Part shown: positions 1 through 8,522 of the stretch, in pieces
How the letters are laid out: each line of letters opens with the position of its first letter
Numbering within the stretch: the stretch's first letter is position 1
Source: Methanofastidiosum methylothiophilum
Lineage (GTDB): Archaea > Methanobacteriota_B > Thermococci > Methanofastidiosales > Methanofastidiosaceae
Length of the DNA stretch: 17,780 nt
Direction: 5' to 3'
Assembly (NCBI GenBank): GCA_001587635.1
Contig: LNJE01000023.1
Coordinates: 1-17,780, forward strand
The notes under the pieces: model-generated
The model's input: the letters and a program-made list of their open reading frames with translations, nothing else
Databases searched by the model: none
What the model was told of the DNA's origin: nothing
Position numbers and translations under genes: made by a program

Positions 1-1733
1 TTTAATAGAGAATAGAAATAAGGACAATTATCTCTTGCCGGCTGAAAATCGAAAATGCAATTATCAAGCTTTTCTGATCCGTTAATAATACCGCCAACCA
101 GAGAATATAACTGGTCATCCTTCATTTTAATCACAGGAGCAATATCCATAGGATCTGTATTATCATTTTCTTTAATCTTTATATACTGAGATATGTTGTA
201 AATAGCTCCGTCACCTGTAATCCCNGGATAGTACATTAGATCAAAAGCTAANTCTGAANANAATTTANTTAAAGTATCNATTTCAGATTTTTCAAAATCN
301 CCTTTTTTAACCANTATAAGCATTTTAAAAAGACTTTTGATAACNACNATTCTGTTATTCGGATTATCTCCATTCTCAGANATATAATCTCTCACNGTTT
401 TAACAAGTCTNAAAGCNTAAAAGAAATTNTCAGAAACATCTATTCCTACAGATAAAATNCCTTTTTCTTTTAAAAGATTATCATAATCTTTTAAAGCCTC
501 AACTGTCAGAAGATAATTTTCCTCCTGACGGGAAGAAACTGCATAATCAGAAATTTCNACNANATCATATTTCTTCTTTTCTCTTAANGCAAANGTCCTN
601 CCGTCATTTACAATAATAGTNTGGTCTTTTCTGTTAAGAAGATTTCCGTTCATTTCTGAAAATTCATCTTTCANAAGAGANATCATAAACGGATTNGGTT
701 CAACTATTGTAAGATTTTTTGCACCCAATTCATAGGCTTTAAAGACATTAAATCCNCCNCCNCAGCCGATTAAAAGAGTTTCCGGATTNTTCTTTAANAG
801 ATACTGAGCNTTGTATAAACTGTAATGNGCAAATCGNGTATCNTCAGATTTTACAAATAGACCGTCTGCTCTGTTTCCGTCAATATATATGCCTGGATAA
901 ATATCCGGTAAAATTCCGTCNGGAACATATGTTGCAAATTCCTGAGAAAGAGGAAGATTACATTTTTCAGTCAGATTTGAATTTACTTCAATCATTCCAA
1001 CAGGGGAATAGATTGGCTTTTTTAAAAGAGGTTTGTTCCCNGCAACAAGTTTAATCTGACTTGCCGGTTTATAAATATGATANTCNGATTTATCAAAGAA
1101 AATAAAAGCAGATATTGAANNCAAAACTAAAATNAAACAAACCGCAGTTTGCTTCTTTCCNATTTCTGAATTCTTTAATGTTAAAAAAGTCGCNACCAAT
1201 GCNAGAATNAAAACNTAAACTACCAGATAAAATGGATTCAGAACATACATTACAAAAATTACNGATAATGCNCCCAAACCNGCACCGAAAAGATCAAAGA
1301 AATATATNTTACCGATCTTCTCATGATGAATAATAAAAGAAAGACCTGTATAAAGACCGCCAAAAAAGAAAGGAACAAAAAACACTGCAAAATATTTTGC
1401 AAGGTTTACGACTTCTCCCGGAATAGTTGAGGGGTTCAGCATTTTATTCGGATTAAACTGAATATAAGATGCTGCTAAAAAAGAAAGAGAAAGAGATATC
1501 AGGTATAATATTGCTATATAAGAAATCTTCTTTCTGGTCTCATGATGAAAAAAGTCCTTAAAAATAGTAAGAACCGTGCCGCTGACACCGAATCCCATCA
1601 AAGCAATACTTATAACCATTGCTCCGAAAGACTGCCATGATGCTGCGGAAAAAAACCGCAGCATAGCAACTTCAAGAGAAATAGTAGAAGCACATATAAA
1701 GAACAGAGACCAGAAATAATTTTTCTTAATCAT
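1..1733 (-). CDS. Multi-spanning membrane protein with spermidine-synthase-like (SAM-fold) domain, 3' end outside window
   Basis: I translated this frame by hand from ATG at 1733; about 577 codons are visible with no definite stop (two TAN codons are ambiguous, most simply Tyr) and it runs off the left edge. About seven hydrophobic segments (near residues 8-28, 36-58, 70-91, 112-135, 144-166, 167-186, 196-213) precede a soluble domain. That domain has a Rossmann motif I (LLIGCGGG, about 320-327), an acidic motif II (IVEPNP, 343-348), NDGR (376-379) and a spermidine-synthase-like ENYLLTVEAL stretch. The visible end, PARDNCPYF, resembles the segment before the C-terminal membrane helices in membrane-bound spermidine-synthase-like proteins. 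Loops rich in K/R/H (59-69, 136-142, 187-195) predict a cytoplasmic N-terminus, and the odd helix count would then put the enzyme domain outside. The start overlaps the preceding gene's stop (ATGA). The substrate is unknown: it could be an aminopropyltransferase, a methyltransferase or a non-catalytic relative. Confidence 0.85.
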   Translation of the reverse strand, partial: MIKKNYFWSLFFICASTISLEVAMLRFFSAASWQSFGAMVISIALMGFGVSGTVLTIFKDFFHHETRKKISYIAILYLISLSLSFLAASYIQFNPNKMLNPSTIPGEVVNLAKYFAVFFVPFFFGGLYTGLSFIIHHEKIGXIYFFDLFGXGLXALXVIFVMYVLNPFYLVVXVXIXALXATFLTLKNSEXGKKQTAVCXILVLXSISAFIFFDKXXYHIYKPASQIKLVXGNKPLLKKPIYSPVGMIEVNSNLTEKCNLPLSQEFATYVXDGILPDIYPGIYIDGNRADGLFVKSXDXRFXHYSLYXAQYXLKXNPETLLIGXXXGFNVFKAYELGAKNLTIVEXNPFMXSLXKDEFSEMNGNLLNRKDXTIIVNDXRXFXLREKKKYDXXEISDYAVSSRQEENYLLTVEALKDYDNLLKEKXILSVGIDVSXNFFXAXRLVKXVRDYXSENGDNPNNRXXVIKSLFKMLIXVKKXDFEKSEXDTLXKXXSXLAFDLMYYXGITGDGAIYNISQYIKIKENDNTDPMDIAPVIKMKDDQLYSLVGGIINGSEKLDNCIFDFQPARDNCPYFYSLL

Positions 1734-2635
1734 TTGTTATCCTTTTTCCCCTCATTAGCTCCCAGCATAGGAATAAACAAAGTACTTGCTAAAAGTCTCT
1801 GTGAAACAACTTTTCCTGTTTCAGGATCTTTCCATACTTTAAGCATCTGCTGATTTCTTGACCATGCAGGACCAACAGGAATAACCATTCTACCGGTAGG
1901 TTTTAGCTGTTTNATCAATTCAGGCGGAATATGATTTGCCTGACAGGTTACAATAATTATGTCGAAAGGACCTTTTTCTTCCCAACCATAATATCCGTCA
2001 CCNGTTTTNGTTTCAATATTATCGTAGCCGACTGCTTTTAAAGTATGATTTACTCTTTCAGCAAGTTTTTCTCTGATTTCTATACTATAAACTTTTTTTA
2101 CAAGACGTGAAAGTATAGCAGCCTGAATTCCTGAACCGGTACCGATTTCTAGTGCGATTTCATCTTTTTTCGGATTAAGATTCGCTGTCATAAAGCCCTG
2201 AATACTCGGNGCAGACATCGTAGAACCCCAGCCTAAATCAAGAATAACATTGAAATCATTTGTCTGCATCATTCTGCTTTCATTTTTTTCATAATTATAA
2301 GCAAAGAAAGGACGCGGAACAATTGACATTGCCTCTATCAATTCTGGTGTAGCGTATTTTCTGGTTTTTAAAGTAGTAATAACAGTTTCATTATAATTTT
2401 TAATCGCTGTTTCCCAATCTTCCTTGGTACACTCGAAATTTCTTATATTATTCGCTTTATCACTTTCTATAAGTTTGCTAATCTGNTCCCAGGTAAACTG
2501 TGATTTTCCNTCATTTTTTGATGAATCAGAAACGGAATTTTTATTATCTGTTATTTCCGCTTTTGAATCAGAACTATTGTTTCCGCAGGAAATAAAAAAC
2601 AGAAGAAGTAATGCAGTAAAAAATCTCTTTAACAT
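1730..2635 (-). CDS. Protein-L-isoaspartate O-methyltransferase family lipoprotein
   Basis: PCMT-family methyltransferases transfer a methyl group from SAM to isoaspartyl residues in damaged proteins. The PCMT landmarks are present: TMSAPS (139-144), motif I EIGTGSG (163-169), SIEI acidic loop (183-186), GDGYYGW (212-218), and the IIIVTCQANHIPPEL / LKPTGRMVIPVG tail. The N-terminus is a lipoprotein signal: KR, a hydrophobic run, then FISC with Cys17 followed by GNNSSDS. An extra segment of about 90 residues lies between the lipid anchor and the methyltransferase core. I chose the second of two ATGs (2635) because GAGG is 9 nt upstream of it but directly abuts the first ATG (2644). A TTGACA hexamer lies upstream, at about 2681, without a convincing -10. 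The gene overlaps the next membrane gene by 4 bp, so the two are probably translated together. An extracytoplasmic PCMT is unusual. Confidence 0.88.
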   Translation of the reverse strand: MLKRFFTALLLLFFISCGNNSSDSKAEITDNKNSVSDSSKNXGKSQFTWXQISKLIESDKANNIRNFECTKEDWETAIKNYNETVITTLKTRKYATPELIEAMSIVPRPFFAYNYEKNESRMMQTNDFNVILDLGWGSTMSXPSIQGFMTANLNPKKDEIALEIGTGSGIQAAILSRLVKKVYSIEIREKLAERVNHTLKAVGYDNIEXKXGDGYYGWEEKGPFDIIIVTCQANHIPPELXKQLKPTGRMVIPVGPAWSRNQQMLKVWKDPETGKVVSQRLLASTLFIPMLGANEGKKDNK

Positions 2636-2713
2636 ATATTTCATCCTCGTGGTTCAAAAATCAATTCAAATCATTAATTGTCAATTTCAAAATACTATTT
2701 AATATACAAGGAA

Positions 2714-3790
2714 TTATTTATCTTTGATGTTTTTGGTAAATAAAGTTTTATTCTCAAACAGATCATTATTTTTTATTATTTTTGCTATAATTGATAATTC
2801 ATCTTTTAATGAATCCGCTCCGGAATAATCAGCTAAAGACAGAATCCAATGCCTGCCGTAAAACGGATCTTTAAAATAGATTACCTCTGAATACCACCCA
2901 TTACCGAATCCCGGTTTATTATAAAATGTAAAATCCTTATCGAATTCTTCATTAAATATTTTTACTGTTTCATTAAATGTAAGTTTATCTTCAGATAAAG
3001 CATTTGTTAGAATATTTCTATAATCTTCNTTTANATTATANCACTCATCTTGCGAAAGATCATTCTGAAAAATAAATCTATGCATGCATTCTCCAACATC
3101 ATAAAGACTTGTTTGAGAATANCTTTTTTTATTAACCTTAAGGCTGGAATAAGTTACTTTTTTTCTNACATAATATTTCTTATCTCTTTGTACATAAACN
3201 GGAATCATTTCTGTAAAAGAAACGGGNGCNCNCATNCTTCTTTTCCATTNGCTGAGACCATATGCTTTAAAAAGCATCGTTTTCCTGAANCCGTTTTCAT
3301 TCCANANAAAATTTCTATTCAANTAATCAAATCCCGANAATTGAACTAAAAAATTGTAAGAAATATTATCACTATTAATAATNGATTCATTTATCAGATT
3401 TTCNAGAGTATCTGAATAAGTTCTCTTTTTAATTTTAAAATATATTTTNTCTTTTGGNGANATTTTTANTGTTTGNGCTTTTTTTAAAGCNGCAACTGAA
3501 GCAAATAATTTAACCGTAGAAGCCGGCCAATANGANGTATCATTTGCTGTTCCTTTATAATCAAAGCGGTATTCTTTTTCAATATGAGAATTTTCGCCGG
3601 ATTCAGCACAAATCAGATATGCTTTAAATTTAGGACTTTCTTCATAACCGTATTTTAACATTACTTCTGAAAGAATATCTGATTGTATTAAGTTAAGATT
3701 TTCATTGTTAATCTTTTCGATACCCGTCAGACTTGGATAAATAATTCCGGAAATAAATAATATTGATAAAAATAAAAAACTTTTTTTCAT
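2714..3790 (-). CDS. Secreted class-A beta-lactamase-fold serine hydrolase
   Basis: This 358-residue protein has an N-terminal signal peptide (MKKS then about 12 hydrophobic residues). It carries the three motifs of penicillin-interacting serine enzymes of the class A fold (Pfam Beta-lactamase2 type): SxxK at S91-K94 (PASTVKLF), SDN at 140-142 (NSDNISYNFLV), and KPG at 292-294 in the position of KTG. I see no clear counterpart of the deacylating Glu166 (ExxLN) of true class A beta-lactamases, and Pro replaces the usual Thr in KTG. It is therefore better read as a periplasmic peptidase-like or peptidoglycan-active hydrolase than as a resistance enzyme. It lies on the same strand as the PCMT lipoprotein, about 80 bp upstream of it, and downstream of gyrA behind a strong inverted repeat. 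No good ribosome binding site precedes its ATG. Many Ns fall in its middle, so some residues are unknown. Confidence 0.82.
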   Translation of the reverse strand: MKKSFLFLSILFISGIIYPSLTGIEKINNENLNLIQSDILSEVMLKYGYEESPKFKAYLICAESGENSHIEKEYRFDYKGTANDXXYWPASTVKLFASVXALKKXQTXKXXPKXKIYFKIKKRTYSDTXENLINEXIINSDNISYNFLVQXSGFDXLNRNFXWNENXFRKTMLFKAYGLSXWKRXMXXPVSFTEMIXVYVQRDKKYYXRKKVTYSSLKVNKKXYSQTSLYDVGECMHRFIFQNDLSQDEXYNXXEDYRNILTNALSEDKLTFNETVKIFNEEFDKDFTFYNKPGFGNGWYSEVIYFKDPFYGRHWILSLADYSGADSLKDELSIIAKIIKNNDLFENKTLFTKNIKDK

Positions 3791-3823
3791 AATACTAATT
3801 TATCGGTTATTTCTTCATTTTAT

Positions 3824-3864
3824 TACAGAATAAAACAGAATATAAGATTCTGTTTTATTCTGTA
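3824..3864 (-). terminator. Perfect 18-bp inverted repeat after gyrA, possible terminator
   Basis: Positions 3824-3841 are the exact reverse complement of 3847-3864, with a 5-nt loop. Each arm holds two copies of the heptamer ACAGAAT (or its complement) separated by three bases. It begins 7 bp beyond the gyrA stop. On the minus strand no real T-tract follows the stem, so it is not a textbook intrinsic terminator. It may act as a weak terminator, an mRNA 3'-end stabiliser or a protein-binding site. Confidence 0.55.
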
Positions 3865-3870
3865 CTTTTA

Positions 3871-6354
3871 CTATTCTTCGGGCATTTCCTCATTTACTAT
3901 CGCAAAATCAGAAACAGTATCATTGTCCTTTGTATGCAAAATTCTTACTCCTACCGCAGGTCTGCCCTGCAAAGGAATATCTTTTGCAATCAGACGGATG
4001 GTCATTCCTTCTTTTGACATTATGATAAGCTCATCATCGTCAAAAACAGAACTGATTGCNGCTGCATTTCCATTTTTATCNCTCGGTTTNAGAAAAGTCA
4101 TTCCTTTTCCGCCGCGTCCTTTTGTCTGAAAGTTCTTATACTCNANNCTTTTNCCNAANCCTTTTTCACTTATNACNAAAAGAGAAGATTCNGGTTTTAC
4201 NGTATCAACNCCNATTATTTGATCNTCNTCCTCAAGACGCATTCCTATNATTCCNGCAGCACCTCTTCCCATAGGACGCATTTTNGAAAGATTTGTTCTN
4301 ANAAGACTTCCGNANTTNGAACCTATTACAATATCATCATTTGTAGTACATTCAACGACATTAACAAGTTCATCNTCTTTTTTCAAACCGATAGCTATTA
4401 TTCCGTTTTTCTTAACGTTTTTAAACTCAGACACAGTTATCTTTTTCAAGATACCCTGCTTAGTAGCCATACACATATATTTTTCGGCATCAAAATCTTC
4501 AACAGGACAAATTGCAGTTATATTTTCTCCNGTTGCAAGATTGATTAAACCTTTAAGGGATTTTCCTCTTGTGGTCTTTGAAGCCTGCGGCACTTCATGA
4601 GTTTTCATAGCGAAGACTTTACCTTTGTTTGAAAAAAGAAGCATGGTATCATGCATAGCCGTAATTTTCATCAGCTTAACAAAATCTTCTTTTTTTGAAG
4701 AACTCATTCCGGAAACGCCTTTTCCGCCGCGTCGTTGTTTTTTAAAAGAGTCAAGCGGCAGACGGCGGATAAATCCGTCGTTTGTAATTGAAACCATTAC
4801 ATCTTCATCAGCTATTAGATCTGTTAAATCAAAATCTGTTGAAACTTCTCCGGTTATAGTAATTTCGGTTTTTCTTTTTGAAGGATATCTTTCTTTAATA
4901 TCAATTAATTCTTTTTTAACAATTCCGAGAATTTTTTTATCACTTGCAAGTATCGATTTCAATTCTGCGATAAGTTTATGAAGCTCTCTCAATTCTTCTT
5001 CAATTTTTTTAATCTCAAGACTTGTTAATCTCTGAAGACGCATATCAAGAATAGCTTTTGACTGACGTTCAGAGAGCTTAAATCTTTTTTGAAGCTTATT
5101 ATCAGCTTCATCAACAGTCTTTGATCCTCTTATAATAGCAATAACTTCATCTATATTATCAAGAGCTATTTTCAGTCCTTCTAAAATATGAGCTCTTTCT
5201 TCAGCTTTTCGAAGTTCATACTGAGTTCTTTTATAAACGACTTCTTTTCTATGCAGAATATAGTTTGAAAGAATTCCTTTCAGATCCAAAACTTTTGGTT
5301 CATTATTTACAAGTGCAAGCTGGATAATTCCAAAAGACGACTGAAGAGCTGTATGTTTATAAAGAAGATTCAGAATAATATTTGAAGATGCATCTCTTTT
5401 TATTCCTATTACAATACGCATTCCTGTTCTGTCGGATTCATCGCGAAGCTCNCCTATNCCTTCAATTACTTTTGAATTTACAAGGTCTGCAATTTTTGCA
5501 ATTAACTGTGCTTTATTTACCTGATANGGTATTTCAGAAACAATTATATACTCTTTTCCTTTTTTATCTTCTTCTATCTCCAGTTTTGCTCTTACAGTAA
5601 TACTTCCTCTTCCTGTAAGAAAAGCCTTATGGATTCCTTCNGTTCCNATTATTATACCGCCNGTNGGAAAATCNGGACCCTTAACATATTTNATAAGAGC
5701 NTTNGNAGNNAGNTCAGGCTCATCAATCAAAGCCGTACANGCATCNATAACTTCATGNAGATTATGAGGCGGAATGTTTGTTGCCATACCGACAGCAATA
5801 CCTGATGATCCGTTAACAAGAAGATTAGGGAAAGNAGCAGGAAGAACAGTCGGCTCTCGTCTTGTTCCGTCAAAGTTATCCACAAGNTCAACAGTTTCCT
5901 TGTCGATATCTTTTAACAATTCCTCTGCAACTTTTTCAAGACGCGCTTCTGTATATCTGTATGCTGCAGCAGGGTCTCCGTCAACCGAACCGAAATTTCC
6001 CTGACCGTCAATCAAAGGAACATTCATTGAAAAATCCTGCGCCATACGAACCATAGTTTCATATACAGCAGCATCTCCATGCGGATGAAAGTTACCTATT
6101 ACTTCACCGACAATCTTAGCACATTTTACATATGGTCTGTCGTGTCTCCACGCCCTTTCGTTCATAGCATGTAAAATTCTTCTATGAACCGGTTTTAAAC
6201 CGTCACGAACATCAGGAAGAGCTCTTCCGACAATGACACTCATTGAATAAGCAAGATAAGAATCTTTCATCTGATCTTCTATTTCAACAATGCTTATCTT
6301 CCCATGATTTTCTTTTATAAGAAGTTCCTGCTTCTCATCATCCTTCTTAGCCAA
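3871..6354 (-). CDS. gyrA: DNA gyrase subunit A
   Basis: GyrA is the DNA breakage-reunion subunit of gyrase, working as A2B2 with GyrB to introduce negative supercoils. At 827 residues it is normal length. Visible marks are SYLAYSMSVIVGRALPDVRD near residue 32, the quinolone-determining region HPHGDAAVYE (90-99), catalytic Tyr134 in AYRYTEARL, and the GyrA box QRRGGKG that distinguishes gyrase from topoisomerase IV, followed by beta-pinwheel repeats. The position matching E. coli Ser83 is Ala95 and that matching Asp87 is Glu99, natural variants in several phyla. The start codon is TTG: AGGAG lies 7 nt upstream and the conserved N-terminal helix begins before the first internal ATG. It follows gyrB after 24 bp and is the last gene of the origin operon. 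Ns cluster at 4060-4530 and 5450-5890. Confidence 0.98.
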   Translation of the reverse strand: MAKKDDEKQELLIKENHGKISIVEIEDQMKDSYLAYSMSVIVGRALPDVRDGLKPVHRRILHAMNERAWRHDRPYVKCAKIVGEVIGNFHPHGDAAVYETMVRMAQDFSMNVPLIDGQGNFGSVDGDPAAAYRYTEARLEKVAEELLKDIDKETVXLVDNFDGTRREPTVLPAXFPNLLVNGSSGIAVGMATNIPPHNXHEVXDXCTALIDEPXXXXXALXKYVKGXDFXXGGIIXGXEGIHKAFLTGRGSITVRAKLEIEEDKKGKEYIIVSEIXYQVNKAQLIAKIADLVNSKVIEXIXELRDESDRTGMRIVIGIKRDASSNIILNLLYKHTALQSSFGIIQLALVNNEPKVLDLKGILSNYILHRKEVVYKRTQYELRKAEERAHILEGLKIALDNIDEVIAIIRGSKTVDEADNKLQKRFKLSERQSKAILDMRLQRLTSLEIKKIEEELRELHKLIAELKSILASDKKILGIVKKELIDIKERYPSKRKTEITITGEVSTDFDLTDLIADEDVMVSITNDGFIRRLPLDSFKKQRRGGKGVSGMSSSKKEDFVKLMKITAMHDTMLLFSNKGKVFAMKTHEVPQASKTTRGKSLKGLINLAXGENITAICPVEDFDAEKYMCMATKQGILKKITVSEFKNVKKNGIIAIGLKKXDELVNVVECTTNDDIVIGXXXGSLXRTNLXKMRPMGRGAXGXIGMRLEXXDQIXXVDXVKXESSLXXISEKXXXKXXEYKNFQTKGRGGKGMTFXKPXDKNGNAXAISSVFDDDELIIMSKEGMTIRLIAKDIPLQGRPAVGVRILHTKDNDTVSDFAIVNEEMPEE

Positions 6355-6378
6355 TTTTATGCTCCTGTTACGTTTTTA

Positions 6379-8277
6379 TCAAAGATCGAGATTAATAACA
6401 TTTTTTGCATTATCTTCAATGAACTTTCTTCTCGGTTCTACATCATCTCCCATTAATACGGAAAAAATTCCTTCAGCACTTATTTCATCATCCATATTAA
6501 CTTTTAAAAGAGTTCTGTTTTCCGGATTCATTGTTGTTTCCCAAAGCTGATCAGGATTCATCTCTCCAAGACCTTTATATCTCTGGATAATATATTTACC
6601 TTCCGGAAGGCTTTTAACCAGTCCATCTTTTTCATCATCAGAATATGCATAAGTAATTTTCTGCTGATATTTAACACTGTATAGCGGCGGCTGTGCTATA
6701 TAAAGATATCCCTGCCGGATAAGTTCCGGCATATATCTGAAAAAGAATGTCAGCAGCAGGGTTCTGATATGAGATCCGTCTACGTCGGCATCCGTCATAA
6801 TGATCAGTTTATGATATCTTGCCTTTGAAATATCAAACTGCTCTTCACCTATTCCCGTGCCCATAGCTGTAATAAGTGTACGAATTTCATCATTCGAAAG
6901 AATTTTATCCAAACGTGCTTTTTCAACATTAAGAATTTTTCCTTTTAACGGAAGAATTGCCTGAAAACGTCTGTCTCTTCCGCTTTTAGCCGAACCACCC
7001 GCAGAATCTCCCTCTACAAGATATATTTCACATTTCGAAGGATCCTTTTCCGAACAATCCGAAAGTTTACCCGGAAGTGCGTCATGTTCAAGTGCATTTT
7101 TTCTGCGTGTTAAGTCTTTAGCTTTTTTTGCGGCTATTCTTGCCTGAGCGCTTACAATACACTTATCAAGAATTTTTCTGACAACCTGCGGATTCTCATC
7201 AAAATAAAGCGAAAGATGTTCGTTTGTCGCAGATTCAACAATTCCTTTTACCTCATTATTTCCGAGCTTCATTTTTGTCTGCCCTTCAAACTGAGGATTC
7301 GGAATTTTTACGCTTATGATTCCTACCAAACCTTCTCTTACATCATCTCCGGAAAGCTGTTGTATTTTTTTATCATATTTTTCTTTTTTAAGAGATTCAT
7401 TCAATACTCTTGTGAGAGCAGATTTAAATCCTACAAGATGTGTTCCGCCTTCTCTTGTATTAATATTGTTAGCATATGTATAAACTATTTCATTATAAGA
7501 ATCAATGTAAGAAATAGCTATTTCAATATCTATATTATCTTTCTGTGTATGGAAATATATTGGTTTTTTATTTATTGGACTTTTTGATTCAGTTAGAAAT
7601 TCAATAAAAGAAGAAAGACCTCCTTTAAAATAAAAAACTGCCTCCTTGCCCTTTCCTCTTAAATCCTTGAAATTGATTGTTATTCCGGCATTTAAAAAAG
7701 CCAGTTCTCTAAATCTTTTAGCAAGTATATCAAATTGATAAACAGTTTCCTCAAATATCTTTGCGTCAGGTTTGAAAGTAACTACTGTTCCGTTTTTTGT
7801 ACTTTTTCCGCACTCTCTTACATCATATTTCGGAATACCTCTTTCATATTCCTGTTCATATTTTTTACCATTTTTACTTACAAGGACATGTGTTTTTTCT
7901 GAAAGAGCATTTACAACCGAAACCCCTACTCCGTGAAGTCCGCCTGAAACTTTATAACTTTCATTATCAAACTTTCCGCCGGCATGAAGTTTTGTTAAAA
8001 CAATTTCCATCGCACTTTTCTTATAAACTGGATGCGGTTCAACAGGAATACCTCGGCCGTTATCCTCAACAATTATGGAATTATCTTCAGTTATAAATAC
8101 GTTAATTGTATCACAATGTCCGGCAAGAGCTTCATCTATTGAGTTATCAACAATCTCATAAACAAGATGATGAAGACCATTTATATCCGTTGAACCAATA
8201 TACATAGCCGGTCTTTTTCTTACTGCTTCAAGACCCTCTAAGACCTGTATATTACTTGCACCATATTCATTACTCAT
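6379..8277 (-). CDS. gyrB: DNA gyrase subunit B
   Basis: GyrB is the ATPase subunit of gyrase. The 632-residue protein has the GHKL ATP-binding site (E41 and N45 in YEIVDNSIDEA; D72 in EDNGRGIP; GGLHGVGVSVVNAL at 112-124). It also has the transducer K-loop QTKMKLG (333-339), the TOPRIM domain with EGDSAGG (E422 onward) and DADVDG (496-501), and the C-terminal QRYKGLGEMNPDQLWETT block. Length matches the common form lacking the proteobacterial insertion. Its ATG overlaps the stop of the RemB-like gene (ATGA). No N occurs anywhere in this gene, unlike its neighbours. Confidence 0.99.
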   Translation of the reverse strand: MSNEYGASNIQVLEGLEAVRKRPAMYIGSTDINGLHHLVYEIVDNSIDEALAGHCDTINVFITEDNSIIVEDNGRGIPVEPHPVYKKSAMEIVLTKLHAGGKFDNESYKVSGGLHGVGVSVVNALSEKTHVLVSKNGKKYEQEYERGIPKYDVRECGKSTKNGTVVTFKPDAKIFEETVYQFDILAKRFRELAFLNAGITINFKDLRGKGKEAVFYFKGGLSSFIEFLTESKSPINKKPIYFHTQKDNIDIEIAISYIDSYNEIVYTYANNINTREGGTHLVGFKSALTRVLNESLKKEKYDKKIQQLSGDDVREGLVGIISVKIPNPQFEGQTKMKLGNNEVKGIVESATNEHLSLYFDENPQVVRKILDKCIVSAQARIAAKKAKDLTRRKNALEHDALPGKLSDCSEKDPSKCEIYLVEGDSAGGSAKSGRDRRFQAILPLKGKILNVEKARLDKILSNDEIRTLITAMGTGIGEEQFDISKARYHKLIIMTDADVDGSHIRTLLLTFFFRYMPELIRQGYLYIAQPPLYSVKYQQKITYAYSDDEKDGLVKSLPEGKYIIQRYKGLGEMNPDQLWETTMNPENRTLLKVNMDDEISAEGIFSVLMGDDVEPRRKFIEDNAKNVINLDL

Positions 8278-8522
8278 ATTATGTCTCCACCCTTAATATC
8301 ACTTAAATTTCTTTTTTCTAATCTTCCAATCAATGTGTAGGAACTTAATTTGCTTACTGTAACTTCATCATGTTTGTCAATAATAATAGATTTTGTGTCA
8401 TTTTTTATTTCATCAAGATAATCTCCGTTTATCTCGCTTTTAATTAAAGTGTCAGCATTAAAAATACCTACTATATTTTTTAATGAAATTATTTCACGGT
8501 TTCCTATGTGTAAAAACATCAT
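8274..8522 (-). CDS. remB: DUF370 / RemB-like regulatory protein
   Basis: This 82-residue protein matches the DUF370 family: FLHIGNREIISLKNIVGIFN at the start, then SIIIDKHDEVTVSKLSSYTLIGRL. In Bacillus subtilis the relative RemB (YaaB) sits in the same place, just before gyrB; its paralogue RemA is a DNA-binding activator of matrix and osmoprotection genes. Here the gene is wedged between dciA and gyrB with ATGA overlaps on both sides, and AAGGAG inside the dciA 3' end serves as its ribosome binding site. A second in-frame ATG directly follows the first. Family membership is good; the regulatory role in this organism is inferred only from homologues. Confidence 0.82.
   Translation of the reverse strand: MMFLHIGNREIISLKNIVGIFNADTLIKSEINGDYLDEIKNDTKSIIIDKHDEVTVSKLSSYTLIGRLEKRNLSDIKGGDII

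Noticed and set aside
1115..1333. 72-codon plus-strand frame
   Set aside because: Antisense to the membrane protein, whose minus-strand frame is continuous with clear helices and motifs.
2636..2644. Upstream ATG of the PCMT lipoprotein
   Set aside because: GAGG directly abuts this ATG, leaving no spacer, but is well placed for the ATG at 2635.
2714..3790. Beta-lactam resistance gene
   Set aside because: No visible Glu166 equivalent, KPG in place of KTG, and no mobile-element context.
4219..4548. 109-codon plus-strand open frame inside gyrA
   Set aside because: Antisense shadow of the GyrA C-terminal domain with many ambiguous codons.
6067..6072. Ala95 of GyrA as acquired quinolone resistance
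   Set aside because: Ala at this position and Glu at the Asp87 position are natural states in several lineages; no evidence of recent change.
7216..7587. 123-codon plus-strand open frame inside gyrB
   Set aside because: Phe/Tyr/Ile-rich antisense shadow of a fully conserved gyrB; no ribosome binding site or family resemblance.
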